From assembly GCA_030753675.1 (NCBI GenBank), contig JASMBU010000010.1, positions 1-61,117 of the forward strand: a stretch of DNA of 61,117 nt. The letters run 5' to 3'. Position 1 is the first letter of the stretch; each line of letters starts with the position of its first letter. The stretch is from Methylococcales bacterium (GTDB taxonomy: Bacteria; Pseudomonadota; Gammaproteobacteria; Methylococcales; Methylomonadaceae). The notes beneath the pieces were generated by a model. It ran no database searches. It was not told where the DNA came from and saw nothing but the letters and a program-made list of their open reading frames with translations. The position numbers and the translations under genes are program-made. Of the stretch, positions 8,363 through 17,149 are shown piece by piece.

Positions 8363-11041
8363 ATGAAAAGAATGCTTATCAACGCTACGCAATCAGAAGA
8401 ATTGCGCGTTGCTTTAGTCGATGGACAAAGCCTTTATGATTTTGACATCGAGATTCCGTCAAAAGAACAAAAAAAATCAAATGTTTACAAAGGTATTATT
8501 ACCCGAGTAGAACCCAGTTTAGAAGCTGTCTTTGTCAACTACACTGACGGCAAACATGGCTTCTTACCCTTCAAGGAAATTTCACCGAAATACAGCGGAA
8601 GCTCACGCTCTAAAATTAAGGAAACACTCAAAGAAGGCCAAGAAATTGTTGTCCAGATAGAAAAGGAAGAACGCGGCAACAAGGGCGCCGCATTGACAAC
8701 CTACTTAAGCCTAGCTGGATCCTACTTGGTACTGATGCCCAATAACCCCAAAGCGGGCGGCATATCGCGTCGTATTGAAGGAGAAACGCGCAATGAACTC
8801 CGTGAAGCTATGGCTGACCTGGTTATTCCTGAAGACATGGGCGTTATTGTCCGTACTGCCGGTTGCGGGAAAAGCACTGAAGAATTGCAATGGGATTTAG
8901 ATTACCTCGTCAAGCTGGCTAACGCCATTGAATCGACATCGCAAGAGAAAAAGGCACCCGCGCTAATTTTTCAAGAAAGTAATGTCATCATTCGGGCATT
9001 ACGTGATCATTTACGTCATGATATTGATGAAATTATCGTTGACGATACTGAGTCATTTAAACTGGTTCAGTCTTTTTTGACACAAGTGATGCCCAACCTT
9101 TTATCTAAAGCCAAGCTATACAGCGAAAGTGTACCGCTGTTTAACCGCTATCAAATAGAATCACAAATTGAATTAGCTTATTCTCGCGAAGTCCCTCTGC
9201 CTTCCGGTGGCTCCATTGTTATTGACTACACTGAAGCCTTAACATCCATTGATATCAACTCTGCACGCTCAACTAAAGGCAGTGACATTGAAGAAACAGC
9301 GCTCAACACCAATCTTGAAGCCGCTGATGAAATTGCCAAACAATTTAGAATACGCGACTTGGGCGGTCTTTTTGTGATCGACTTCATCGATATGATGGCT
9401 AATCGGAATCAACGCGCTGTTGAAAATCGCTTACGTGATGCGCTTAAGATTGATCGCGCTCGCATTCAAACCAGCCGCATTTCACGCTTTGGTTTATTAG
9501 AAATGTCTCGTCAACGGATCCAACCTTCTCTAGGTGAATCAACACAACTCACCTGTCCTCGCTGTAAGGGACAAGGTGCAATCAGAAATGTAGAATCTGT
9601 TGCACTTTCAGTATTACGACTGATTGAAGAAGCCGCTATGAAACCCGCTACGGCAAAGGTTATTATTCATTTGCCTATCGAATCAGCAACCTTTTTGCTC
9701 AATGAGAAAAGAAACATCATTGAACAAATTGAACGCCGCTTACAAGTAGGCATTGTCATCCTTCCTAGTAAACACATGGAAACGCCGGCATATGAAATAG
9801 AACGCATTAAAGTGACCGACCCTGTCGAAGGCGCCCAAAGCTACGAAAACATCCAAACTGAAGAAATCAGCATCCCTGATTTTGCTCAAAAAACACTATC
9901 AACCAGTAACGATGACACAGCGATTAAGAATTTCCTCCCAGAATCACCCGTTCCTGAAAAGTCAGAACCTGAAAAAGTTGGATTCTTTAAACGCTTATTT
10001 GGCAAACCTGACAATTCAACAACGAACAAGATACCTCAGGAGCCTACACACTTTGAAGACGGTTACGTAAGAGGCGCTACTGACGAGAAGGAAAAACATA
10101 CCCACTCTAGGCGACGCCCACGTAATGCAAATCGCAATAACCGCAATAACCGCAATAATCGAAATAATCGAAATAATCGCGACAATGCAGCCAGCTCTAC
10201 CCCTAAGACCGATACCACGCAAGAAAATGTGGTTACAGAAGACAACCGTGGAAACATAGCAGAATCAGCTACCGAAGAGAACCGTAACTCTCAAAATACC
10301 AGAAACAATCGTGGTGGCCGAAATAATCGTAATAACCAAAATAATCGTGGCAACCGCAACACCGGAAACCATGGAAACAACGCCACTTCTGTGAGCACTC
10401 CAAAGGACACCAACACACCTGCTGAGTTGCCCTCTCAAGAAAAGAATACCACAACGCATAAACCAACCACGCCACGTGCGAGTAATAACGACAGCCAACA
10501 TGCCACAAACAATCCTAGCAGCAACCCATCACCAGTTAATGCTAGTTCGTCTGAAAATAAGACCGTAGACAACAGTAAAACTGAATCAACTGCACCACAA
10601 AACACGGAAGAAAAACGCCCTTCTCCTCGACGAAATCGTAACCGTCGTCGAAACAACCGCGGCGCATCCACTAACCGCACTCAAGCGACCAATACCAGCT
10701 CTATCAATTCGGAGTCTACCCAGGCAACACCTGAACAACATGCTACACCGACATCTCAAGCATCCCCTGTAACGCAAACAAGGCCGACACCTGAGACAGC
10801 ATCTGCACCGCAAAAAACGCCGGCAGTTCAAACAGAATCAGCTCAACAAAAATCGCCAGCACCTAAAGCAACGCCGGTGCCACAAACAAGGCCGATACCT
10901 AAGACCGCACCCGCGCCACAAAAAACGCCGGCAGTTCAAACAGAATCAGCTCAACAAAAATCGCCAACACCTAAAACTTCAGACAACACGGCCGAAAGCC
11001 ACGCACCTGACAGCCGCAAAGAAACTAAAGGAAACGACTAA
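8363..11041 (+). CDS. rne: Ribonuclease E
   Basis: RNase E is the main endonuclease of mRNA decay and rRNA/tRNA processing and the scaffold of the degradosome. The 892-residue protein has the S1 domain (about 35-125), the 5'-sensor and RNase H regions, and the DNase I-like catalytic aspartates at residues 297 (SIDINSARS) and 340 (FVIDFIDMM). The zinc-link CPRCKG uses C398 and C401; all of these sit six residues before their E. coli counterparts. After about residue 500 the protein is disordered and basic. VGFFKRLFGK (539-548) looks like an amphipathic membrane-targeting helix. Arg/Asn repeats and a 36-residue tandem duplication follow. The start is ATG with AAGGA eight bases upstream. Partner-binding sites in the tail cannot be assigned. 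Confidence 0.96.
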   Translation: MKRMLINATQSEELRVALVDGQSLYDFDIEIPSKEQKKSNVYKGIITRVEPSLEAVFVNYTDGKHGFLPFKEISPKYSGSSRSKIKETLKEGQEIVVQIEKEERGNKGAALTTYLSLAGSYLVLMPNNPKAGGISRRIEGETRNELREAMADLVIPEDMGVIVRTAGCGKSTEELQWDLDYLVKLANAIESTSQEKKAPALIFQESNVIIRALRDHLRHDIDEIIVDDTESFKLVQSFLTQVMPNLLSKAKLYSESVPLFNRYQIESQIELAYSREVPLPSGGSIVIDYTEALTSIDINSARSTKGSDIEETALNTNLEAADEIAKQFRIRDLGGLFVIDFIDMMANRNQRAVENRLRDALKIDRARIQTSRISRFGLLEMSRQRIQPSLGESTQLTCPRCKGQGAIRNVESVALSVLRLIEEAAMKPATAKVIIHLPIESATFLLNEKRNIIEQIERRLQVGIVILPSKHMETPAYEIERIKVTDPVEGAQSYENIQTEEISIPDFAQKTLSTSNDDTAIKNFLPESPVPEKSEPEKVGFFKRLFGKPDNSTTNKIPQEPTHFEDGYVRGATDEKEKHTHSRRRPRNANRNNRNNRNNRNNRNNRDNAASSTPKTDTTQENVVTEDNRGNIAESATEENRNSQNTRNNRGGRNNRNNQNNRGNRNTGNHGNNATSVSTPKDTNTPAELPSQEKNTTTHKPTTPRASNNDSQHATNNPSSNPSPVNASSSENKTVDNSKTESTAPQNTEEKRPSPRRNRNRRRNNRGASTNRTQATNTSSINSESTQATPEQHATPTSQASPVTQTRPTPETASAPQKTPAVQTESAQQKSPAPKATPVPQTRPIPKTAPAPQKTPAVQTESAQQKSPTPKTSDNTAESHAPDSRKETKGND
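10130..10183 (+). repeat. 9-base tandem repeats coding Asn-Arg-Asn in the RNase E tail
   Basis: Six consecutive 9-base units of the type AAT-CGC-AAT encode an Asn/Arg run. A related Arg/Asn-rich stretch recurs at about 10300-10365. Such arginine-rich segments in RNase E tails usually bind RNA. The near-identical codons suggest recent slippage expansion. Confidence 0.85.
10778..10976 (+). repeat. 108-base tandem duplication in the 3' part of rne
   Basis: Unit 1 (10778-10885) and the partial unit 2 (from 10886) are offset by exactly 108 bases, or 36 codons. The best-conserved core is 10805-10868 versus 10913-10976, which encodes PQKTPAVQTESAQQKSP in both copies. The duplication is in frame, lies in the disordered proline/glutamine-rich tail, and has accumulated only a few substitutions. 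Confidence 0.9.
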
Positions 11042-11053
11042 GTTAATCTCAAC

Positions 11054-11091
11054 ATTAAAGGATTGGGCATCTTGACGCCCAATCCTTTAAT
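11054..11091. terminator. Bidirectional terminator between rne and dnaE
   Basis: A perfect 15-base-pair stem: ATTAAAGGATTGGGC (11054-11068) pairs with GCCCAATCCTTTAAT (11077-11091) around an 8-base loop. It sits between the convergent ends of rne and dnaE. The A/T-rich outer stem can serve as the U-tract for either strand. Confidence 0.85.
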
Positions 11092-11104
11092 CTATCTGAG
11101 TCAA

Positions 11105-14100
11105 TTAGTACTCTACAGTGACTGAGTCAAATAATTCTGTTTTCTCTAACAACTTCAACACAGCATCGGTTGGAGAAAGACGCCAATCATCACCTAATTG
11201 CAACTGGCACCGGGCATTATCAGCTCCCACAATGGTTCTCGTCTTATAGGCAATCACCACAGGACAACGCCCACCCCGAAAAGGCTGAATATCCGCCGCT
11301 AAATTATCTAACTGACCTAACACTGCCTCAGCAGAAAAGTCTCCTACCCACGTCAACACTAATCGGCGGGAAAACTCTGCTCTCGCACCATCAATACTAT
11401 AAAGCGTTTCAATAGTTACTCTCAACATACCGGAATAATCATCAACCGCTAGCCCCCCTTCAGCAACTACGATCTGATCCACTTCCAAAAGCGGCCTACA
11501 TTGCTCATAAACCGTCGTAAAAGCAGCAATTTCCAACCGTCCTGTACAATCATCTATAACCGCAAAGGCAATCATCTTACCTTTACGGGTCTGCCGGGTT
11601 CGCAATTCCGTCACCAACCCTGCAACCCGAGCCACGACTTTTCCATGTGCTTGTTTAACTTTTCCTTGCAAGCTAGCAATATTGGCATGGGTAATATGCG
11701 TCAATTCCTCACGGTATTGATGAATCGGATGTCCGGTCAAATAATAGCCCAACACCTGCTTTTCAGCCATTAATCGTTCATCTTCAGGCCATGGCTCTAC
11801 CTCTTTCTGACCTCCCAATTCACTCATAGCCGGCACATCTGCAACCAAACCAAATAAATCATTCTGTCCCGTTCGCTGCATCTTCTGAAATTGTTCCGCT
11901 GACTTTAGGGCTATCGCTTGGTTCTCGATATAGGCCGCCCGATGACTGCCAAAGCTATCAAACGCACCACTCTTAGCCAACGCCTCCAATACACGCTTAT
12001 TGATTCGCCTAAGATCAACTCGTTGACACAAATCAAAAAGCCCCTTAAAAGGACCGTTGACTTCTCGCTCTTCTAACAAGGCCTCAATTGCAGATTGCCC
12101 TACGCCTTTAATTGCACCCAACCCATAAACAATCATTCCCTCACTATCATGCCCAAACCGGTAATTTGACCGGTTGATGTCAGGTTGTAACAGCTCGAGC
12201 TTCATGTCCCGACATTCCTCAACTAACTGCACAACCTTATCGGTATTATCCATATCCGACGACAAAACAGAGGCCATAAAAATGGCAGGATAATGCGCTT
12301 TCAACCAAGCCGTTTGATAAGCAATCAAGGCATACGCTGCAGAATGTGATTTATTAAAGCCATAACCCGCAAACTTTTCCATCAAATCAAAAATGTAGCT
12401 TGCGACATCTTTATCAATATTATTACTCACAGCGCCTTGGGTAAAAATAGAACGCTGCTCAGCCATTTCCTCAACTTTCTTTTTCCCCATCGCACGCCTA
12501 AGTATATCTGCGCCCCCCAAGGTATAGCCCGCCAATTCCCGCGCTATTTGCATCACTTGTTCTTGATATAAAATTACCCCATTGGTAGCCCCTAAAATAG
12601 GCTCCAGTGTGGCATGCGCATATTCCACCTTAGCACCATGTTTTACATTAATATAATCATCAACCATCCCTGACTCTAAAGGGCCCGGCCGAAAAAGAGC
12701 CACTAAGGCAATAATATCGTCAAAACAATCGGGTTGCAGTTTCTTAATCAACTCTTTCATACCTCGCGACTCCAACTGGAAAACCGCTGTGGTCTGACCT
12801 CTTTTTAATAACTCATAAGTATCTAAGTCACCAAAAGGCAATTCGGCAATATCAAGAACCTCAAGGCCCAGTTGTGAACGCGTTTGGTTGATCGCCTGAA
12901 TCGCCCAATCAATAATCGTTAAGGTCCGTAACCCTAAAAAATCAAACTTAACTAGACCCACACTTTCAACATCATCTTTATCAAATTGGGTTACTAAATT
13001 ACCGCCTCCTTGCTCACAATAAAGCGGGGTGAAATCAGTTAGCGGTGTAGGAGAAATAACCACACCGCCTGCATGCTTTCCGGCATTACGTGCTGTGCCT
13101 TCTAAAGAAAGCCCATAATCAATTAAAGATTTGACCTCTTCATCCGTTTGATACAATTCCCGTAATGGTTCTGAATCTGCTAACGCCTTCGTCAACGTCA
13201 TGCCTAACTCAAAAGGAATCAATTTAGCTAAATGGTCAACAAACCCATACCCATGCCCCATAACACGGCCCACATCACGCACAACCGCTTTTGCAGCCAT
13301 CGTACCGTAAGTAATAATTTGGGACACATGATCTCGACCATAGCGCTGAGCCACATAGGCGATCACCTCATCGCGACGATCCATGCAAAAATCCACATCA
13401 AAATCCGGCATTGAAATCCGTTCTGGATTTAGAAATCGCTCAAACAATAAATCAAACTCAATCGGATCTAAATCGGTAATATTCAAGACATAAGCCACCA
13501 ACGATCCCGCTCCAGAGCCACGGCCAGGACCCACAGGAATACCATTATCTTTGGCCCATTGAATAAAATCGGCAACAATCAAAAAATAACCCGGAAAACC
13601 CATTTCAATGATAACCGCCAGTTCATCATCGAGTCGTTTCTGATAGACAAGACTGTGTTCTCTTGAAACTTCTGAATTCTCAGGAAAAATCCTTTTAAAA
13701 CGCGCAGATAATCCTTGGTTCGATAGCGCAATAAAATGTTCATCAAGCGTCAAGCCTTTCGGCACTGGAAAATCAGGTAAAAAACTCTTACCGAGCGTCA
13801 GTTCCAGATTACAACGTTTAGCAATTTCTACTGTATTCTCTAAGGCCTCTGGAATGTCAGCAAACAGTTCAATCATTTCCTCGGTACTGCGAAGATATTG
13901 CTGAGGGGTATAGTCTTTGGGCCTTCGATTATCATCAAGAACGCGGCCTTGATTAATACAGACCCGTATTTCATGAGAATTAAATTCTTCCTTACTCAAG
14001 AATCTAACGTTATTCGTTGCCACGACAGGTAATGAAAATTTCGCCCCTAATATCAAAACATGAGCGATATAATTTTCCTCCTCGCTCTTTCCAATGCGCT

Positions 14101-14608
14101 GAATTTCCAAATAAAAACGATTAGGGAATACGGCTTGCCAGTGCTGAGCTAAACGCTCGGCTAACTCATCATTGCCGGCCATTAATGCCTGACCAATATC
14201 GCCTTCTTGCGCACCTGAAAGCACAATCAACCCTTCAGACAAGGATTGTAACCACTCACTTTTAATGATAGGCACACCTTGCAATTGTCCTTCCTGATAA
14301 GCACGCGAAATCAAAACAGATAAACTCATGTACCCGCTATGATTTTGAGCTAACAGCGTCATTCTAAAGGGCGCTGTACGATCAATATCATTTTCAAGAT
14401 AAATATCAGCGCCGATAATGGGCTTAATGCCAGCCTTTTGTGCCGCGCGATAAAATTTAACTAATGAAAATAAATTACTTTGCTCTGTTAATGCCACAGC
14501 CGGCATAGCCAATTTAGTCAAGTGACTAATTAATGGCTTGATCTTCACAATCCCATCAACCAACGAGAATTCCGAATGGACTCTTAAATGAATAAAATCA
14601 ACCGACAT
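11105..14608 (-). CDS. dnaE: DNA polymerase III subunit alpha
   Basis: The replicative polymerase catalytic subunit, 1167 residues (E. coli 1160). It opens with the PHP domain (FIHLRVHSEFSLVDGIVKI), followed by the C-family polymerase core with the metal-binding aspartates in MPDFDVDFCMDRR and the PGRGSGAGSLVAYVL motif. Next come the fingers (FNKSHSAAYALIAYQTAWLKAHYP), a helix-hairpin-helix region, and an OB-fold near residue 990. A tau-binding C-terminus completes it. The ATG start at 14608 is 75 bases downstream of the rnhB stop. It is the last gene of the bamA-skp-fabZ-lpxA-rnhB-dnaE run and stops before a strong bidirectional terminator. Confidence 0.97.
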   Translation of the reverse strand: MSVDFIHLRVHSEFSLVDGIVKIKPLISHLTKLAMPAVALTEQSNLFSLVKFYRAAQKAGIKPIIGADIYLENDIDRTAPFRMTLLAQNHSGYMSLSVLISRAYQEGQLQGVPIIKSEWLQSLSEGLIVLSGAQEGDIGQALMAGNDELAERLAQHWQAVFPNRFYLEIQRIGKSEEENYIAHVLILGAKFSLPVVATNNVRFLSKEEFNSHEIRVCINQGRVLDDNRRPKDYTPQQYLRSTEEMIELFADIPEALENTVEIAKRCNLELTLGKSFLPDFPVPKGLTLDEHFIALSNQGLSARFKRIFPENSEVSREHSLVYQKRLDDELAVIIEMGFPGYFLIVADFIQWAKDNGIPVGPGRGSGAGSLVAYVLNITDLDPIEFDLLFERFLNPERISMPDFDVDFCMDRRDEVIAYVAQRYGRDHVSQIITYGTMAAKAVVRDVGRVMGHGYGFVDHLAKLIPFELGMTLTKALADSEPLRELYQTDEEVKSLIDYGLSLEGTARNAGKHAGGVVISPTPLTDFTPLYCEQGGGNLVTQFDKDDVESVGLVKFDFLGLRTLTIIDWAIQAINQTRSQLGLEVLDIAELPFGDLDTYELLKRGQTTAVFQLESRGMKELIKKLQPDCFDDIIALVALFRPGPLESGMVDDYINVKHGAKVEYAHATLEPILGATNGVILYQEQVMQIARELAGYTLGGADILRRAMGKKKVEEMAEQRSIFTQGAVSNNIDKDVASYIFDLMEKFAGYGFNKSHSAAYALIAYQTAWLKAHYPAIFMASVLSSDMDNTDKVVQLVEECRDMKLELLQPDINRSNYRFGHDSEGMIVYGLGAIKGVGQSAIEALLEEREVNGPFKGLFDLCQRVDLRRINKRVLEALAKSGAFDSFGSHRAAYIENQAIALKSAEQFQKMQRTGQNDLFGLVADVPAMSELGGQKEVEPWPEDERLMAEKQVLGYYLTGHPIHQYREELTHITHANIASLQGKVKQAHGKVVARVAGLVTELRTRQTRKGKMIAFAVIDDCTGRLEIAAFTTVYEQCRPLLEVDQIVVAEGGLAVDDYSGMLRVTIETLYSIDGARAEFSRRLVLTWVGDFSAEAVLGQLDNLAADIQPFRGGRCPVVIAYKTRTIVGADNARCQLQLGDDWRLSPTDAVLKLLEKTELFDSVTVEY

Positions 14609-14683
14609 CGCTACTGAGTTTTCCTCTAACCTAAATTAACCAAATGAGATCAACGCTAAACACTACACGCAATCCTAACCAAG

Positions 14684-15274
14684 TCAACTTGTAGTGGATT
14701 TAGCCATTAAGCGCTTCACCGGTGCAAAAGTACTTCTATGGTGAGTCGTTACACCTAATGTTTTGAGTTGTTGTGTGTGATACTGAGTCGGATATCCCTT
14801 GTGCTTAGAAAAACAATACCCTGGGAAAAGAACATCATAAAAACGCATCTCCTGATCCCTGTGAACCTTTGCAATGATAGAAGCTGCTGATATTTCAGCA
14901 ATCAACTGGTCCCCTAGGACAACCGAATCGCCTTCACAGGGAATATCAGGGTATCGATTACCATCAACCCAAACCCAGTCAGGCTTAACCTGTAAGCCCC
15001 GATAAGCTCGCTGCATCGCTAATAACGTTGCTTGTAAAATATTAATCGCGTCTATTTCACTCACTTCGGCACGCCCAATACTCCAGTCAAGTGCCTCTGC
15101 TAAAATACACTGCGCTAATAAAGCACGCCGTTTAGGGGAAAACGTTTTGGAATCCTGGAGTCCTTGTATGGGATTAGCAGAATCAAGAATAACAACTGCG
15201 GCTACAACAGGACCCGCAATACAACCTCGCCCGACCTCATCGATACCCGCAACAATTGAATTTTCTAGATTCAC
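14684..15274 (-). CDS. rnhB: Ribonuclease HII
   Basis: RNase HII cleaves RNA in RNA-DNA hybrids and starts removal of single ribonucleotides misinserted in DNA. The 196-residue protein has the signature GIDEVGRGCIAGPVV with catalytic D12 and E13. Further acidic residues occur in DSKTFSPKRR and in WVDGNRYPD, and the ISAASIIAKVHRD motif is present. The start codon is GTG at 15274 (MNLENSIVAGIDEVGRG), five bases after the lpxA stop. In most gammaproteobacteria lpxB lies between lpxA and rnhB; it is absent here. Confidence 0.95.
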   Translation of the reverse strand: MNLENSIVAGIDEVGRGCIAGPVVAAVVILDSANPIQGLQDSKTFSPKRRALLAQCILAEALDWSIGRAEVSEIDAINILQATLLAMQRAYRGLQVKPDWVWVDGNRYPDIPCEGDSVVLGDQLIAEISAASIIAKVHRDQEMRFYDVLFPGYCFSKHKGYPTQYHTQQLKTLGVTTHHRSTFAPVKRLMAKSTTS

Positions 15275-15279
15275 GCAAC

Positions 15280-16050
15280 TTAACGAAGAATGCCACGCGT
15301 GACATTACGTAAAAAATTAACCATATGTGACAATTCCGTACACTCACCCGCAATCTCTTCCATAGCATCAATGGCATCTTCTAGCTTTAAAGTGGATTTA
15401 TACAAAATCTTATAAGCCCGCCTTATTTGTTGGGTGACTTCAGGCGTACTACCAATGCGCTCCATGCCTACAGAATTAATACCGTGCGGACGCGTGGGCC
15501 GCCCACCCACCATGACAAAAGGAGGAACATCTTGCGTAATCGCACTGCCCATAGCCGAAAAACTTAAACGCCCAATTTGAGTAAACTGATGCACCAAAGT
15601 AAATCCACCTAAAATAGCATAATCATCTATGTGCACATGCCCCGCAATCGAAGCACCATTCGCCATGGTAACATGATCAGCCACTACACAATCGTGGGCA
15701 ACATGGGTATAAGCCATAAATAGATTATCATTGCCAACCTGTGTTATTGACTGATCTTGCGCCGTTCCTCTGTGAATGGTTGAAAATTCACGTACTGTAT
15801 TACGGTCACCCATCACCAGTCGCGTCCGTTCTTGGGCATATTTTTTATCTTGTGGGTCTTCACCAATAGAAGAAAATTGGAATATTTTATTATCTTCCCC
15901 CAGCGCTGTCGGTCCCTTGATAACTACATGAGGACCAATCACAGTCCCGCTTCCAATTTGGACATCAGGACCAATGATTGAAAATGCACCAATGGATACA
16001 TTCTCAGCGATCTCGGCCTTACTATCAACTACGGCACTACTGTCAATCAA
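15280..16050 (-). CDS. lpxA: Acyl-ACP--UDP-N-acetylglucosamine O-acyltransferase LpxA
   Basis: LpxA catalyses the first committed step of lipid A synthesis, moving 3-hydroxyacyl from ACP to UDP-GlcNAc. The 256-residue protein is a left-handed beta helix of hexapeptide repeats. The catalytic histidine region is [12 protein letters not shown] near residue 120, and the C-terminal helical part follows. The start is TTG at 16050, fixed by an in-frame stop just before it and by the family N-terminus MIDxSAxVxxxA. The TTG overlaps the fabZ stop as TTGA, so translation is probably coupled. Neither lpxD nor lpxB is nearby. Confidence 0.95.
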   Translation of the reverse strand: MIDSSAVVDSKAEIAENVSIGAFSIIGPDVQIGSGTVIGPHVVIKGPTALGEDNKIFQFSSIGEDPQDKKYAQERTRLVMGDRNTVREFSTIHRGTAQDQSITQVGNDNLFMAYTHVAHDCVVADHVTMANGASIAGHVHIDDYAILGGFTLVHQFTQIGRLSFSAMGSAITQDVPPFVMVGGRPTRPHGINSVGMERIGSTPEVTQQIRRAYKILYKSTLKLEDAIDAMEEIAGECTELSHMVNFLRNVTRGILR

Positions 16051-16487
16051 TCATCAGCCCTCGAGGCTGCACACATAATGTTTGCACTAGCCACAAACTC
16101 ACCGTCAACTTCTGCACGACAAGAAAATGACCAAATATTACGCTTATCCTTAAGATAGATAACTTCTAATTGCAACTGATCTCCAGGTACCACCGGTCGT
16201 TTAAAGCGCGCCTTATCCAAACCGACCAAATAATAAGTTACACCCCGCCCTAACTCATCGGAAACACTCTTTGATGCCAACAAGCCAGTTGCTTGTGCTA
16301 GAGCTTCCATAATTAAAACACCCGGCATAATGGCTTGATGGGGAAAATGACCCTGAAAAAAAGGCTCATTATAAGTTACATTCTTAATAGCCAATAATCG
16401 TTTACCAGGCTCACATTCAACAACCCGGTCAACCATTAAGAAGGGGTAACGGTGCGGTAAAAACTCTTGAATCTCATGAATATCCAA
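16047..16487 (-). CDS. fabZ: 3-hydroxyacyl-ACP dehydratase FabZ
   Basis: FabZ dehydrates 3-hydroxyacyl-ACP in fatty acid elongation and competes with LpxA for 3-hydroxyacyl-ACP, which is why the two genes are usually adjacent. The 146-residue hot-dog-fold protein shows [13 protein letters not shown] and the active-site block [20 protein letters not shown] with the catalytic His and Glu. The best start is TTG at 16487 (family-like [16 protein letters not shown]), with AAGGAA about eight bases upstream; I see no ATG that fits better. It overlaps lpxA by 4 bases. Confidence 0.94.
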   Translation of the reverse strand: MDIHEIQEFLPHRYPFLMVDRVVECEPGKRLLAIKNVTYNEPFFQGHFPHQAIMPGVLIMEALAQATGLLASKSVSDELGRGVTYYLVGLDKARFKRPVVPGDQLQLEVIYLKDKRNIWSFSCRAEVDGEFVASANIMCAASRADD

Positions 16488-16562
16488 CGTTAATTTTCCT
16501 TATACATCTGTACCAAAGACCGCGTCATTAACGGTATGAATTTATACCTTAGCAAGCGTCAA

Positions 16563-17066
16563 TCAATTACCTTTCATCGCTGCTAGCTTCTTTTGAACTA
16601 ACGCCGTCACATCCGCTTTTTCACCTACAAAGAGCACACCATCACGAATCAACAAATCAAAGCCTTCCTCTTTACCTAATACCTGGCTTGCTTCATAAAT
16701 TTGCCGTTGTAATTTCTCCAACTCTTCATTACGACGACGAGAAAAGTCTTCTCTAAATTCACCCATAGAACGTTTTGCATCACGTGTTTTAGTCAGAATT
16801 TCACGATCTATTTTACGTTTCTCAGCTTCACTCATAATACTGGCATCACGCTTTAACTTATCCTCAAGTGCCTTTACTTCTTTCTGTTGTGCCTGTAAGT
16901 GTTTCTCACGAGGCGCAAACTCTTTCTCTAAGGCTTTTTTAGCAACTTTCATTTGTGGTGCTTTATCCAATACTTTAAGTATATTGACATAGCCAATCTT
17001 TAATTCCGCGTTAGCCACCCCTGAAAAAAGTAACAACCCCATCACCATCACTAAATATTTACTCAT
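16563..17066 (-). CDS. skp: Periplasmic chaperone Skp (OmpH family)
   Basis: Skp is a trimeric periplasmic chaperone that holds unfolded outer-membrane proteins on their way to the BAM complex. The 167-residue precursor has a signal peptide ending in SGVANA and continues ELKIGYVNILKVLDKAPQ, the family start. A long charged coiled coil (about residues 40-135) forms the tentacles. It sits directly downstream of bamA. The next gene is fabZ rather than the usual lpxD. Confidence 0.94.
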   Translation of the reverse strand: MSKYLVMVMGLLLFSGVANAELKIGYVNILKVLDKAPQMKVAKKALEKEFAPREKHLQAQQKEVKALEDKLKRDASIMSEAEKRKIDREILTKTRDAKRSMGEFREDFSRRRNEELEKLQRQIYEASQVLGKEEGFDLLIRDGVLFVGEKADVTALVQKKLAAMKGN

Positions 17067-17149
17067 CTTATCCTCAAAAGTTTTCCTATTGAAATTTTCA
17101 ATTACCGTCTTATAACAACTATAAATACTAACATACCCTCGAGCCTAAA

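Noticed and set aside
8344-8439. 31-codon frame starting just before and overlapping the rne start, preceded by GGGG
   Set aside because: The G-run spacing is very short and the frame runs through rne coding sequence; most likely chance, though an inhibitory upstream frame cannot be excluded.
10016-10831. Several minus-strand frames of 60-80 codons opposite the RNase E tail
   Set aside because: They are shadows of the repetitive rne coding sequence, rich in Arg/Leu/Val because of repeat codons, without start signals.
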